DNA of 64,000 nt from GCA-003244245 sp035606945 (lineage in GTDB: Bacteria > Actinomycetota > Actinomycetes > Mycobacteriales > Pseudonocardiaceae): contig DATNDR010000050.1 in the NCBI GenBank assembly GCA_035606945.1, positions 1-64,000 of the forward strand, read 5' to 3'. The notes under the pieces were generated by a model. The model saw nothing but the letters and a program-made list of their open reading frames with translations, searched no databases and had not been told where the DNA came from. The position numbers and the translations under genes were made by a program. Below are positions 50,072 through 58,369 of the stretch, in pieces. Each line of letters starts with the position of its first letter. The first letter of the stretch is position 1.

Positions 50072-50707
50072 TCAGCTGTGCTGCAGCGGAAAGCCGGCCA
50101 GACCCTTCCAGACCAGTGAGGCGGTGAGTGCGACTGCTTCTTCCTTGGGCAGTTGGTGCCGGCGGGTGAGCCAGTAGCGGGCGCCGTGCTCGCTGGCCCC
50201 GACGACTCCCACTGCGACGAGCCAGGCGCGGTCGGCGTCCAGGCCGGCGTCGGCCACCACCGCCTGCGCGATGGCCTGCACACAGGCGGTGTACATCCGT
50301 TCCACGATGTCCTGCACGGACGGCTGGTTGCGCAGATCGGACTCGAAGACCAGCCGGAACGCCTCGCCGTCACCGTCGACGAAATCGAAGTACGCGCCAA
50401 CCGCGTTGCGCACTCGCTGCCAGTTGTCATGGGTTTCCTCGATCGCGGCCTGGACCCGATCGACCAGCTCGTCGGCGTGGCGCTCCAGCAATGCCAGATA
50501 CAGTTCGAGCTTGCCGGGAAAATGCTGGTAGAGCACCGGCTTGCTGACCCCGGCGTGCTCGGCGATGTCATCCATGACGGTGGCGTGGTAGCCGTTGTTG
50601 ACGAAAACATCGGTAGCCGCGGCGAGCAGCTGAGCGCGCCGCTCATCGCGGGGCATCCGCGCCCCACGTGGCGCTGCATCCACCCGGGTCGATGCGGTCT
50701 CAGTCAT
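50072..50707 (-). CDS. TetR-family regulator (Rv3208-like)
   Basis: 211-residue TetR regulator. The N-terminal helix-turn-helix is RRAQLLAAATDVFVNNGYHA then MDDIAEHAGVSKPVLYQHFP, followed by the KLELYLALLERHADELVDRV ligand-binding helix. ATG 50707 has GGAGGTGA about 9 bases upstream. The longer frame to 50821 would run through the operators. It is divergent from moeZ. Two matching palindromes lie just upstream, so autoregulation and control of moeZ are likely. Ligand unknown. The order rhlE, DUF3107, TetR, moeZ is conserved in actinobacteria. Confidence 0.88.
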   Translation of the reverse strand: MTETASTRVDAAPRGARMPRDERRAQLLAAATDVFVNNGYHATVMDDIAEHAGVSKPVLYQHFPGKLELYLALLERHADELVDRVQAAIEETHDNWQRVRNAVGAYFDFVDGDGEAFRLVFESDLRNQPSVQDIVERMYTACVQAIAQAVVADAGLDADRAWLVAVGVVGASEHGARYWLTRRHQLPKEEAVALTASLVWKGLAGFPLQHS

Positions 50708-50768
50708 CGCTCTCACTTCACCTCCCGCCTGACCCGATAACCCTACTCGCCGGTATCCGGCCCAACCC

Positions 50769-50788
50769 GCAGTCTGGATGCAGACTGC
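50769..50788. promoter_or_regulatory. Operator palindrome 1, tetR-moeZ spacer
   Basis: GCAGTCTG-GATG-CAGACTGC, perfect 8-bp arms. Its exact reverse complement is the core of the second site at 50809-50832. Located 62 bp upstream of the tetR start, in typical TetR operator position. Confidence 0.65.
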
Positions 50789-50808
50789 TGTTCCGGGACC
50801 CGGATTCA

Positions 50809-50832
50809 CCGCAGTCTGCATCCAGACTGCGG
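50809..50832. promoter_or_regulatory. Operator palindrome 2, tetR-moeZ spacer
   Basis: CCGCAGTCTG-CATC-CAGACTGCGG, perfect 10-bp arms, centre 42 bp (about four helix turns) from the first site's centre. Two dimers could bind on the same face of the DNA. Lies 75 bp upstream of the moeZ ATG. Confidence 0.65.
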
Positions 50833-50907
50833 TCTGGGGCGGGAAGAGGGGGAGGATGGGGGGCGTTTAGGAGAGCGAGACAGCACGACATCGTGAGGAG
50901 AGTGCTG

Positions 50908-52080
50908 ATGAGTCTGCCGCCACTGGTGGAACCGGCCGCTGAGCTGACCAGGGAAGAGGTGGCACGCTACAGCCGTCACCTGATCATCCCGGACGTCGGG
51001 ATGGACGGTCAGAAGCGGTTGAAGAACGCGAAGGTGCTGGTGGTCGGTGCAGGTGGGCTGGGCAGTCCGGCTCTGCTGTATCTCGCCGCGGCCGGCGTGG
51101 GCACGCTGGGAATCGTCGAGTTCGACGAGGTCGATGAGTCGAACCTGCAGCGCCAGGTGATTCACGGCCAGTCCGACCTCGGGCGGCCGAAGGGTGAGTC
51201 CGCTCGGGATTCCATTCGCGAGATCAACCCGTTCGTCCAGGTCAACCTGCATCAGCTGCGCCTGGACTCATCCAACGCGCTGGACGTCTTCCGCGATTAC
51301 GACCTCATTCTCGATGGCACCGACAACTTCGCGACGCGCTACCTGGTCAACGATGCGGCGGTGTTGCTCGGAAAGCCCTATGTGTGGGGCTCGATCTTCC
51401 GATTCGAGGGCCAGGCGTCGGTCTTCTGGGCGGACGCTCCTGGCGGGCAGGGACTGCAGTATCGCGACCTGTACCCCGAGCCGCCGCCTCCCGGGATGGT
51501 GCCATCCTGCGCCGAGGGTGGCGTGCTGGGAGTGCTGTGCGCATCGATCGGTTCCATCATGGTGACCGAGGCGATCAAGCTGATCTGCGGGATCGGCGAG
51601 CCGCTACTGGGCCGTCTGATGGTGTACGACGCCCTGGAGATGAGCTACCGCACCATCAAGATCCGCCGGGATCCGGCCGCTGAGCCGATCACCGGCCTGA
51701 TCGACTACGAGGAGTTCTGCGGTGCGGTCAGCGACGCCGCTGCCACTGCGGCGATCGGCTCGACGATCACCGCCGTGGAGCTCAAGGAAATGATCGACTC
51801 CGGTAAGGACTTCGCGCTGATCGACGTTCGAGAGCCCAACGAGTACGAGATCGTGCGGATCCCGGGCTCCACGCTGATCCCCAAGGACCGGATCCTGTCC
51901 GGTGAGGCATTGGCGGAGTTGCCCCAGGACAAGCCGCTGGTGCTGCATTGCAAGTCCGGGCAACGTTCCGCCGAGGCGCTGGCCGCCCTGCACAAGGCGG
52001 GTTTCCGGGACGCCGTACACGTCGGCGGCGGCGTACTCGCGTGGGCCAAGCAAGTCGACCCCTCCCTGCCCGTCTACTGA
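50908..52080 (+). CDS. moeZ: Adenylyltransferase/sulfurtransferase MoeZ
   Basis: 390-residue E1-like enzyme with a C-terminal rhodanese domain. The adenylation domain has KVLVVGAGGLGSPALLYLAA, DEVDESNLQRQVI, LDGTDNFATRYLVND, and PSCAEGGVLGVL. The rhodanese domain (about 285-390) has the active-site Cys348 in VLHCKSGQRSAEAL. MoeZ activates and sulfurates small sulfur carriers (MoaD, ThiS, CysO-type) for molybdopterin, thiamine or cysteine synthesis. ATG 50908 with GAGGAG 8 bases upstream. It supplies molybdenum cofactor sulfur, which suits the nitrate reductase genes that follow. Confidence 0.9.
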   Translation: MSLPPLVEPAAELTREEVARYSRHLIIPDVGMDGQKRLKNAKVLVVGAGGLGSPALLYLAAAGVGTLGIVEFDEVDESNLQRQVIHGQSDLGRPKGESARDSIREINPFVQVNLHQLRLDSSNALDVFRDYDLILDGTDNFATRYLVNDAAVLLGKPYVWGSIFRFEGQASVFWADAPGGQGLQYRDLYPEPPPPGMVPSCAEGGVLGVLCASIGSIMVTEAIKLICGIGEPLLGRLMVYDALEMSYRTIKIRRDPAAEPITGLIDYEEFCGAVSDAAATAAIGSTITAVELKEMIDSGKDFALIDVREPNEYEIVRIPGSTLIPKDRILSGEALAELPQDKPLVLHCKSGQRSAEALAALHKAGFRDAVHVGGGVLAWAKQVDPSLPVY

Positions 52081-52097
52081 CCCCTTCACCGACTTCA

Positions 52098-52121
52098 CCC
52101 CGACATGTCTCCATGTCGGGG
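52098..52121. repeat. Palindromic repeat, family A copy 4 (deleted form)
   Basis: CCCCGACATG-TCTC-CATGTCGGGG: the outer ends of the family A element joined without its middle. 10-bp perfect arms, 4-base loop. It starts 17 bp after the moeZ stop and lies before a convergent small gene. Confidence 0.75.
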
Positions 52122-52128
52122 ATGGGCG

Positions 52129-52305
52129 CTAGCTGCTGCGCCGGCGGGTCGAGTACTGGCGGGGTGGTACCGGAGCCGACCGGTGTGGCACGGCGGACTT
52201 GCCACCGTGCTGCACCGATGCGGACTTCCCACCGCGGCGCTCACGGCGGTTGGGCACCGGAGCGTCAGCATTGTCAGGTAACGGGGTTTCATGTTGCTCG
52301 GCCAT
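52129..52305 (-). CDS. Small basic protein, 58 residues
   Basis: 58-residue hydrophilic, basic protein (MAEQHETPLPDNADAPVPNR, then RRERRGGKSAS and a C-terminal RQYSTRRRSS). ATG 52305 has a strong AAGGAG 6 bases upstream, so the gene is likely real despite low complexity. Small Arg/Lys-rich actinobacterial proteins of this type exist. No domain name is known to me. It probably binds nucleic acid by charge. It is convergent to moeZ, and tandem hairpins lie in its upstream region. Confidence 0.6.
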   Translation of the reverse strand: MAEQHETPLPDNADAPVPNRRERRGGKSASVQHGGKSAVPHRSAPVPPRQYSTRRRSS

Positions 52306-52677
52306 CAGTTCTCCTTGTCTGTGCCGGCTTCGCCGGCGGTGTCTGATTGCCGGCTTCGCCGGCGGTGATGTCACCGTGCGTCAGCAGCGATGCGCTCAAG
52401 GCTTGATCAGGTAAGGGCGCCACCGTGGGGATGCGGTGCGGCACAGGTGCGCTCAGAAAGCGCGGCTGGAGATCAGCAGCTCATAGGACCACGCTAGCGC
52501 CCGGCTGCCTGCGGTGCACCATGTTTGCCGCCGGGTCGGTGACGCCTCACGGCAGGTTCGCGTCCCTGTGTGAACGGGAGTTCTCGGCCCTGCAACGTCC
52601 AGCAACATTGCGAACATAACCGGACCATAGCGTCGCTCCTCGTACCACCCGCTGCACCCACCAGCTCAGGAGGCGCT
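52306..52677. other. Spacer between small basic gene and narK
   Basis: 372 bp without a convincing gene; both flanking genes read outward. The left end holds two tandem hairpin repeats (52322-52367). The right half is the narK promoter region, in which I find no clear consensus. A short plus-strand frame (52425-52619) lacks codon character and a ribosome site. Confidence 0.6.
52322..52367. repeat. Tandem 20-bp hairpin repeat
   Basis: TGCCGGCTTCGCCGGCGGTG occurs at 52322-52341 and again at 52348-52367, spacing 26 bp. Each contains the perfect hairpin GCCGGC-TTC-GCCGGC. It lies in the leader of the small basic gene. Confidence 0.8.
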
Positions 52678-54063
52678 ATGAGCACAATCGAGACAACGGT
52701 GCCGGCGACTCCGGCCCGCGGGGGGAGATGGATCGACCACTGGGAGCCCGAGGATCCCAAATTCTGGGAAGGGGGAGGCCGTCGGGTGGCGAATCGAAAC
52801 CTGTGGTTGTCGATCTTCGCCGAGCACATCGGTTTTTCGATGTGGACGGTCTGGTCGGTCTTGGTGCTCTTTATGGGCACTGCATATCACATCGACCCAG
52901 CAGGCAAGTTCTTTCTGGTCTCCCTTCCCGCGCTGATTGGAGGCCTGATCCGGATTCCCTACACGATGGCCCCGGCTCGGTTCGGCGGGCGGAACTGGAC
53001 CATCGTCAGCGTCTTGTTACTGCTCATCCCGACAATCCTGGCACTTATCGTGATGCATCCGGGTACGTCGTACACGACCTTCGTGATCGTTGCGGCACTC
53101 GGTGGCCTGGGTGGAGGCAACTTCGCCTCCTCCATGGTCAACATCAACGCATTCTTCCCGGAAGGCCGCAAGGGCTGGGCTCTCGGGCTCAACGCCGGCG
53201 GTGGGAACATCGGCGTCCCGGCGGTGCAGCTGCTCGGGCTGTTGGTGATCGCGACGGTTGGAATCGCCTATCCACGTCTCGTGCTGGCCCTCTACGTCCC
53301 GTTGATCCTGTTCGCCGCGCTGTGTGCTGCGCGCCACATGGACAACATCTCCTCAATGCGCAACGACACCGGTGCGCTGCGCGAAGCGGTCAAAAAGTCC
53401 CAGACCTGGGTGATGTCGTTTCTCTACATCGGTACGTTCGGCTCGTTCATCGGATACAGCTTCGCCTTCGGCCTAGTCCTGCAGACCCAGTTCGGCCGTA
53501 CCCCGCTGCAGGCAGCCTCGGTCGTGTTCATCGGCCCGCTGATCGGCTCGTTGATCCGTCCAGTCGGTGGTTGGATGGCTGACCGGTTCAGTGGGGCGAA
53601 AGTCACGCTGGTGAACTTCGTCGGGATGGCGCTGGCCACCGGCGTGGTGATCATGGCTTCCGAGGACAAGTCGTTGCCGCTGTTCATGCTCGGTTTCATC
53701 GCATTGTTCGTGCTCTCCGGTATCGGCAACGGATCCACCTACAAGATGATCCCGTCGATCTTCAACGTGCAGGCCCGGATGGCGATCGCATCTGGTGAGG
53801 TCGCGCAGTCCGCGCTGATGACGGCGCGCCGGATGTCCGGTGCGGTGATCGGTATCGTCGGTTCCATCGGCGCCATGGGTGGTCTGCTGATCAACCTTGC
53901 CTTCCGGCAGTCGTTCATGACAGCGAAGTCCGGGATACCGGCGTTCTGGTCCTTCATGGCGTTTTACGGGGCCTGCGTGCTCGTGACCTACGTGGTGTAT
54001 CTGCGCCGCGCCCCCGCCGCCGTGACGTCCGGGAACCCGCAGCTGGCTTACGCCCAGGTGTGA
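52678..54063 (+). CDS. narK: Nitrate/nitrite transporter NarK
   Basis: 461-residue major-facilitator transporter of the nitrate/nitrite porter family, about 12 spans. The extended N-terminus WIDHWEPEDPKFWEGGGRRV is typical of actinobacterial NarK. NNP signature-type Gly-rich stretches are ALGGLGGGNFASSMVNINAF and LGLNAGGGNIGVPAVQL. The nitrate-contacting Arg is in RIPYTMAPARFGGRN. ATG 52678 with AGGAGG 5 bases away. It imports nitrate and/or exports nitrite for the reductases in this region. Confidence 0.92.
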   Translation: MSTIETTVPATPARGGRWIDHWEPEDPKFWEGGGRRVANRNLWLSIFAEHIGFSMWTVWSVLVLFMGTAYHIDPAGKFFLVSLPALIGGLIRIPYTMAPARFGGRNWTIVSVLLLLIPTILALIVMHPGTSYTTFVIVAALGGLGGGNFASSMVNINAFFPEGRKGWALGLNAGGGNIGVPAVQLLGLLVIATVGIAYPRLVLALYVPLILFAALCAARHMDNISSMRNDTGALREAVKKSQTWVMSFLYIGTFGSFIGYSFAFGLVLQTQFGRTPLQAASVVFIGPLIGSLIRPVGGWMADRFSGAKVTLVNFVGMALATGVVIMASEDKSLPLFMLGFIALFVLSGIGNGSTYKMIPSIFNVQARMAIASGEVAQSALMTARRMSGAVIGIVGSIGAMGGLLINLAFRQSFMTAKSGIPAFWSFMAFYGACVLVTYVVYLRRAPAAVTSGNPQLAYAQV

Positions 54064-54117
54064 CGAAACCCCGGTGTGACGAAACCCCGAATGTGACGAA
54101 ACAGCGTCGAAACACCG
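54058..54117 (+). promoter_or_regulatory. Direct repeats GTGACGAAAC upstream of nirB (GlnR-like)
   Basis: GTGTGACGAAACCCCG is exactly duplicated in tandem (54058-54073, 54074-54089). A third GTGACGAAAC is at 54093-54102 and a partial CGAAAC at 54108-54113. The first copy includes the narK stop. GTnAC and GAAAC are the half-sites of GlnR boxes, but the arrangement (GTGAC directly joined to GAAAC, 6-7 bases between units) is not the standard one. GlnR control of nirB is known in actinomycetes. Confidence 0.45.
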
Positions 54118-54157
54118 CGTTCATGAAACGCGCTCAGGATGTCAGCAAGGTCCAACC

Positions 54158-54196
54158 GCTGGTGAGCTGCTCGGTTGCGGTGAGCAGCTCACCAGC
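54158..54196 (+). promoter_or_regulatory. Perfect 15-bp stem-loop in nirB leader
   Basis: GCTGGTGAGCTGCTC (54158-54172) pairs perfectly with GAGCAGCTCACCAGC (54182-54196), 9-base loop. It ends 36 bases before the nirB ATG and 18 bases before its AAGGAG. It could terminate narK transcripts or act as an attenuator or protein site for nirB. Confidence 0.6.
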
Positions 54197-54232
54197 GCCG
54201 GTCGTGCTCGCTGGGCAGGAAGGAGCAGCCCG

Positions 54233-56779
54233 ATGCGCACTGTCGTCGTTGCGGGCCATGGCATGGTCGGCCACCGGCTGGTGGAGGCCCTGATCGGCCG
54301 GGACGTCCGGCGTCAATGGCGGATCGTAGTGCTCGCCGAGGAGGGCAGGCCGGCCTACGACCGGGTTGCCCTGTCGTCCTATGTGGACTCCTGGGACGCG
54401 GACGCGCTGGCCCTGCCCGCCGTCGCCGACGACCGGGTGGAGCTGTGGCTGGGTGACCCCTGCGTGGCGATCGACCGGCGCCGGCGCCGGGTGCGCACCG
54501 CGTCCGGGCGCCGGGTGCCCTACGACGCGCTGGTCCTGGCCACCGGGTCGGCGCCGTTCGTGCCGCCGGTACCAGGGCACAACCTGTCAGGTTGCTACGT
54601 CTATCGCACCCCCGAGGATCTCGACGCCATCCGCGCGGCGGCACAGCGCGCGATGCACACCACCGCGGCGGGCCGGCGTTCCGGTGTGGTGGTGGGCGGC
54701 GGGCTGCTCGGCCTGGAGGCCGCCTACGCGCTACGCCAGCTGGGTCTGTCCCCGCACGTGGTGGAGATCGCGCCCCGGCTGATGCCGATGCAGGTGGACG
54801 AGGGCGGCGGGGCACTGCTGCGCCGGTTCATCGAGGGCCTCGGGGTCCGGGTGTACTGCGGCCGCGCTACCAAGGCCATCGAACAAGACCGGGGCCGGTT
54901 ACTCGTCCGGCTGTCCGATGAGACCGAACTGGACACCGACGTCGTGGTCTTCTCCGCCGGGGTCCGCCCGCGCGATCAGCTGGCCCGGGAGGCGAAGCTA
55001 CCGCTCGGTGAGAGGGGTGGCGTGCTGGTCGACGCCTCGTGCCGTACCGGCGATGAGGATATCTGGGCGATCGGGGAGTGCGCCGCGGTCGAGGGCCGCT
55101 GCTACGGGCTGGTAGCGCCGGGTTACGCGATGGCCGAGGTGGTGGCCGACCGGTTGCTGGGCGGCAACGCCACCTTTCCCGGCGCGGACACCTCCACCAA
55201 GCTCAAGCTGCTCGGCGTCGACGTGGCCAGCTTCGGCGACGCGCATGCCCAGGCCGAGGGTGCGTTGGAGGTCATCCACAACGACCCCGTTGCCGGCCGT
55301 TACGCCAAGCTCGTCGTGTCCGATGACGCGCGGACCCTGCTCGGTGGGGTGCTGGTCGGCGACGCCGAGGCTTACGGCATGTTGCGCGCGCTGGTCGGGG
55401 CCACGCTGCCGGCCGACCCGGGAGTGTTGATCTCCCCGTCCGGTGGTGAGCTCGACGCCGGCGCGTTGCCGGCCAGTGCCCAGGTGTGCTCCTGCCACGC
55501 GGTCACCGTCGCGACGATCACCTCGGCGGTCAATCAGCAGGGTTGCACCACCGTGCCCGCGCTCAAGACGTGCACGAAGGCGGGCACCGGGTGCGGCTCG
55601 TGCGTGCCGATGTTGAAGAAACTGCTCGCCGCCCACGGCGTCGAGCAGTCCAAGGCGCTGTGCGAGCACTTCGCGCACAGCCGGGCTGAGCTGTTCGAGA
55701 TCGTCGCGGCGACCCGGATCCGGACGTTCTCGGAGCTGGTCGCCAAGCACGGCACGGGGCGCGGCTGTGACATCTGCAAGCCCGCGGTGGCGTCGATCCT
55801 GGCCTCGCTGAGCGGGGTGCTCAACCCGGGCAGCCACATCCTGGACGGCGAGCAGGCCACCCTGCAGGACACCAACGACCACTTCCTGGCCAACCTGCAG
55901 CGCAACGGCACCTACTCGGTGGTGCCCAGGGTGCCCGGCGGGGAGATCACCCCGGACAAGCTCATCGTGCTCGGCGAGGTAGCCCGCGACTTCGGGCTCT
56001 ACACCAAGATCACCGGTGGGCAGCGGATCGATCTGTTCGGAGCGCGGGTGGAGCAACTGCCGGAGATTTGGCGCCGGCTGGTGGATGCGGGTTTCGAATC
56101 CGGGCACGCCTACGGCAAGGCGTTGCGCACCGTCAAGTCCTGCGTGGGCAGCGAGTGGTGCCGCTACGGCGTACAGGACTCGGTGGGCCTGGCGATTGCG
56201 CTGGAGCTGCGCTATCGCGGACTGCGTGCCCCGCACAAGCTGAAGTCCGCGGTGTCGGGCTGCGCACGGGAGTGCGCCGAGGCCCGCAGCAAGGACTTCG
56301 GGGTGATCGCCACCGAGACCGGCTGGAATCTCTATGTCTGCGGCAACGGCGGCTTCCGGCCCCGGCACGCCGACCTGCTGGTGTCCGATGTGGACACCGA
56401 AACACTGGTCCGCACCATCGACCGGTTCCTGATGTTCTACGTACGTACCGCCGACCGGCTGCAGCGCACCGCGCCGTGGCTGGAGGAGATGGAGGGTGGT
56501 CTGGATCATCTGCGTGACGTCATCGTGCACGACTCGCTGGGGATCTGCGCAGAGCTCGACGCCGCGATGGAGGCCCACGTGGCGGGCTATTCCGACGAGT
56601 GGCGCGGGGTCCTGGAAGACCCGGCCAAACTGGCGCGGTTCACCTCGTTCGTCAACGCGCCGGGCGTTCCCGATCCGACCATCGAGTTCGTCCAGGAACG
56701 GGGCCAGCCCACACCTGCCCATCGTCGCCGCGGCCAACCGGTGGTGATCGCCGGACCGAAGCTGGCGGTTGTTTCATGA
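54233..56779 (+). CDS. nirB: Nitrite reductase [NAD(P)H] large subunit NirB
   Basis: 848-residue siroheme enzyme reducing nitrite to ammonium. The order is an FAD/NAD(P)H domain (VVVAGHGMVGHRLVEAL; ATGSAP; VVVGGGLLGLEAAYAL), then a BFD-type 2Fe-2S domain (CSCHAVTV then CTKAGTGCGSC), a second Cys pair (GRGCDICKP), then the sulfite/nitrite reductase domain with siroheme/4Fe-4S cysteines in SCVGSEWCRYG and SAVSGCARECAEA. ATG 54233 with AAGGAG at 54221-54226. Stop overlaps nirD. Confidence 0.95.
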   Translation: MRTVVVAGHGMVGHRLVEALIGRDVRRQWRIVVLAEEGRPAYDRVALSSYVDSWDADALALPAVADDRVELWLGDPCVAIDRRRRRVRTASGRRVPYDALVLATGSAPFVPPVPGHNLSGCYVYRTPEDLDAIRAAAQRAMHTTAAGRRSGVVVGGGLLGLEAAYALRQLGLSPHVVEIAPRLMPMQVDEGGGALLRRFIEGLGVRVYCGRATKAIEQDRGRLLVRLSDETELDTDVVVFSAGVRPRDQLAREAKLPLGERGGVLVDASCRTGDEDIWAIGECAAVEGRCYGLVAPGYAMAEVVADRLLGGNATFPGADTSTKLKLLGVDVASFGDAHAQAEGALEVIHNDPVAGRYAKLVVSDDARTLLGGVLVGDAEAYGMLRALVGATLPADPGVLISPSGGELDAGALPASAQVCSCHAVTVATITSAVNQQGCTTVPALKTCTKAGTGCGSCVPMLKKLLAAHGVEQSKALCEHFAHSRAELFEIVAATRIRTFSELVAKHGTGRGCDICKPAVASILASLSGVLNPGSHILDGEQATLQDTNDHFLANLQRNGTYSVVPRVPGGEITPDKLIVLGEVARDFGLYTKITGGQRIDLFGARVEQLPEIWRRLVDAGFESGHAYGKALRTVKSCVGSEWCRYGVQDSVGLAIALELRYRGLRAPHKLKSAVSGCARECAEARSKDFGVIATETGWNLYVCGNGGFRPRHADLLVSDVDTETLVRTIDRFLMFYVRTADRLQRTAPWLEEMEGGLDHLRDVIVHDSLGICAELDAAMEAHVAGYSDEWRGVLEDPAKLARFTSFVNAPGVPDPTIEFVQERGQPTPAHRRRGQPVVIAGPKLAVVS

Positions 56780-57129
56780 CTGCCGACATGACAGCACGGA
56801 TGCAGGCACACTGGACGGCGGTGTGCCGCTACGACGATCTCATCCCGGAACGGGGAATTGCGGCGCTGGTGGACGGTGTTGCGGTGGCAGTGTTCCGCAC
56901 TCATGACGACGTGCTGCATGCACTCTCGAATGTGGATCCCTTCAGCAACGCCTCGGTGCTGTCCCGGGGCATCGTGGGCGATCGCGGCGGGCGGGCGACG
57001 GTGGCCTCACCGATCTATAAACAGGTCTTCGAACTGGCCACCGGCATCTGCCTGGACGATCCCACGGTCTCGGTGCGCACCTATCCGGTACGGCTCGTAG
57101 GTGGTGTCGTGGAAGTCTGTTCCCCATGA
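56776..57129 (+). CDS. nirD: Nitrite reductase small subunit NirD
   Basis: 117-residue NirD: a Rieske-fold protein lacking the cluster Cys-His pairs, as usual for this subunit. Blocks are CRYDDLIPERGIAALVDGVA, VFRTHDDVLHALSNVDPFSN and SPIYKQVFELATGICLDDP. ATG 56776 overlaps the nirB stop (ATGA). It stabilises NirB. Normal length. Confidence 0.93.
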   Translation: MTADMTARMQAHWTAVCRYDDLIPERGIAALVDGVAVAVFRTHDDVLHALSNVDPFSNASVLSRGIVGDRGGRATVASPIYKQVFELATGICLDDPTVSVRTYPVRLVGGVVEVCSP

Positions 57130-57226
57130 CCCCGCCTACGCGTGTCGCGTTCCCCTGTGCGGTATGTCGCGCGCCGCTGCACGGTGTGTCGCCTGCTCGC
57201 GCACACTATCCGGCGGTGGCTGTCGC

Positions 57227-58369
57227 ATGACCGCGCCCTCAGTCAGGTCCAGATCTGAGCCACTGCCGCTGGCGGGATTCACCGTGGGGGTCACCGCGGC
57301 ACGGCGCGCCGCGGAGCTGGGCGCCCTACTGGAGCGCCGGGGCGCCGAGGTGCTCCACGCACCCGCGATCAAGATTGTGCCGCTGGCTGATGACACCGAG
57401 CTGCATGTCGCCACCGAGCAATTGGTCAGCCAGCCACCTGATGTCGTGGTGATCACGACCGGCATCGGGTTCCGGGGCTGGGTGGAGGCGGCCGACGGGT
57501 GGGGGCTGGGCGAGGCGCTGATCGGTGCGCTGCGCCGCGCGACCTTGCTGTCCCGCGGCCCCAAGTCACGCGGCGCGGTCCGGGCCGCCGGCCTCACCGA
57601 CGCCTGGTCGCCGCCGTCAGAGTCCTCCGCTGAGGTGCTCGAGCATCTACTGGCCGGTGATCTCGAAGGCACCAGGATCGCGGTGCAACTGCACGGCGAG
57701 CCGCTGCCGGACTTCGTCGACGCCCTGCGCTGTGCCGGTGCGCAAGTCGTGCAGGTGCCCGTCTACCGGTGGGTGTTGCCGGAGGATCTTGCGCCGCTGG
57801 ACCGGCTGCTCGGTGCGGTCCTGGACGGCTGCGTCGACGCGGTGAGTTTCACCAGCGCTCCCGCGGCGGCCAGCGTGCTCAGCCGAGCCGACGAGCTCGG
57901 GGTGCTGTCGCAGCTGCTGCAACGGCTGCGCCGGGACGTGATCGCGGCCTGTGTCGGGCCGGTCACCGCCGGTCCGCTGGTGGCTAGGGACGTGCCTACC
58001 GTGCAGCCGGAGCGGGCCCGGATCGGCGCGCTGGTGCGCACCCTGTCCGAGGCCCTGCCGGCCCGGGCGCCGCGATGGCCCGTCGCTGGACATGTGCTCG
58101 AACTGCGCGGGCATGCTGCGGTCGTCGACGGGGTGTTGCGCGCTGTCCCACCTACCCCGATGGCCCTGTTGCGGCTGCTGGCGACCCATCCCGGCCGGGT
58201 GGTGCCGAGGGCCGAGATGCTGACCGTGATGCCGGCCGCCGGTGACGACGAGCACGCGGTGGAGACCGCGGTGGCCCGCTTGCGCGCCGCGCTGGCTGCC
58301 CCACGGCTGGTACAGACCGTGGTCAAACGCGGCTACCGGCTCGCCCTGGACCCCGGAGACTGCCGGTGA
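57227..58369 (+). CDS. nnaR: Uroporphyrinogen-III synthase-like regulator NnaR
   Basis: 380-residue fusion of a HemD-like domain (residues 1-270: GFTVGVTAARRAAELGALLE, VVVITTGIGFRGWVEAADGW, VSFTSAPAAASVLSRADEL) and a C-terminal OmpR-type winged helix (about 285-375: TPMALLRLLATHPGRVVPRA, ETAVARLRAALAAP). This is the architecture of NnaR of Streptomyces and mycobacteria, a co-activator with GlnR of nitrate/nitrite assimilation. ATG 57227. Next to nirBD and a siroheme chelatase, this assignment is strong. Any residual HemD activity is unknown. Stop overlaps the next start. Confidence 0.88.
   Translation: MTAPSVRSRSEPLPLAGFTVGVTAARRAAELGALLERRGAEVLHAPAIKIVPLADDTELHVATEQLVSQPPDVVVITTGIGFRGWVEAADGWGLGEALIGALRRATLLSRGPKSRGAVRAAGLTDAWSPPSESSAEVLEHLLAGDLEGTRIAVQLHGEPLPDFVDALRCAGAQVVQVPVYRWVLPEDLAPLDRLLGAVLDGCVDAVSFTSAPAAASVLSRADELGVLSQLLQRLRRDVIAACVGPVTAGPLVARDVPTVQPERARIGALVRTLSEALPARAPRWPVAGHVLELRGHAAVVDGVLRAVPPTPMALLRLLATHPGRVVPRAEMLTVMPAAGDDEHAVETAVARLRAALAAPRLVQTVVKRGYRLALDPGDCR

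Noticed and set aside
52425..52619. 64-codon plus-strand frame before narK
   Set aside because: No ribosome site, no homology, and codon use unlike neighbours.
54998..56737. 579-codon open frame on the minus strand
   Set aside because: It lies entirely opposite nirB, whose domains are unmistakable. No motifs on the minus frame.
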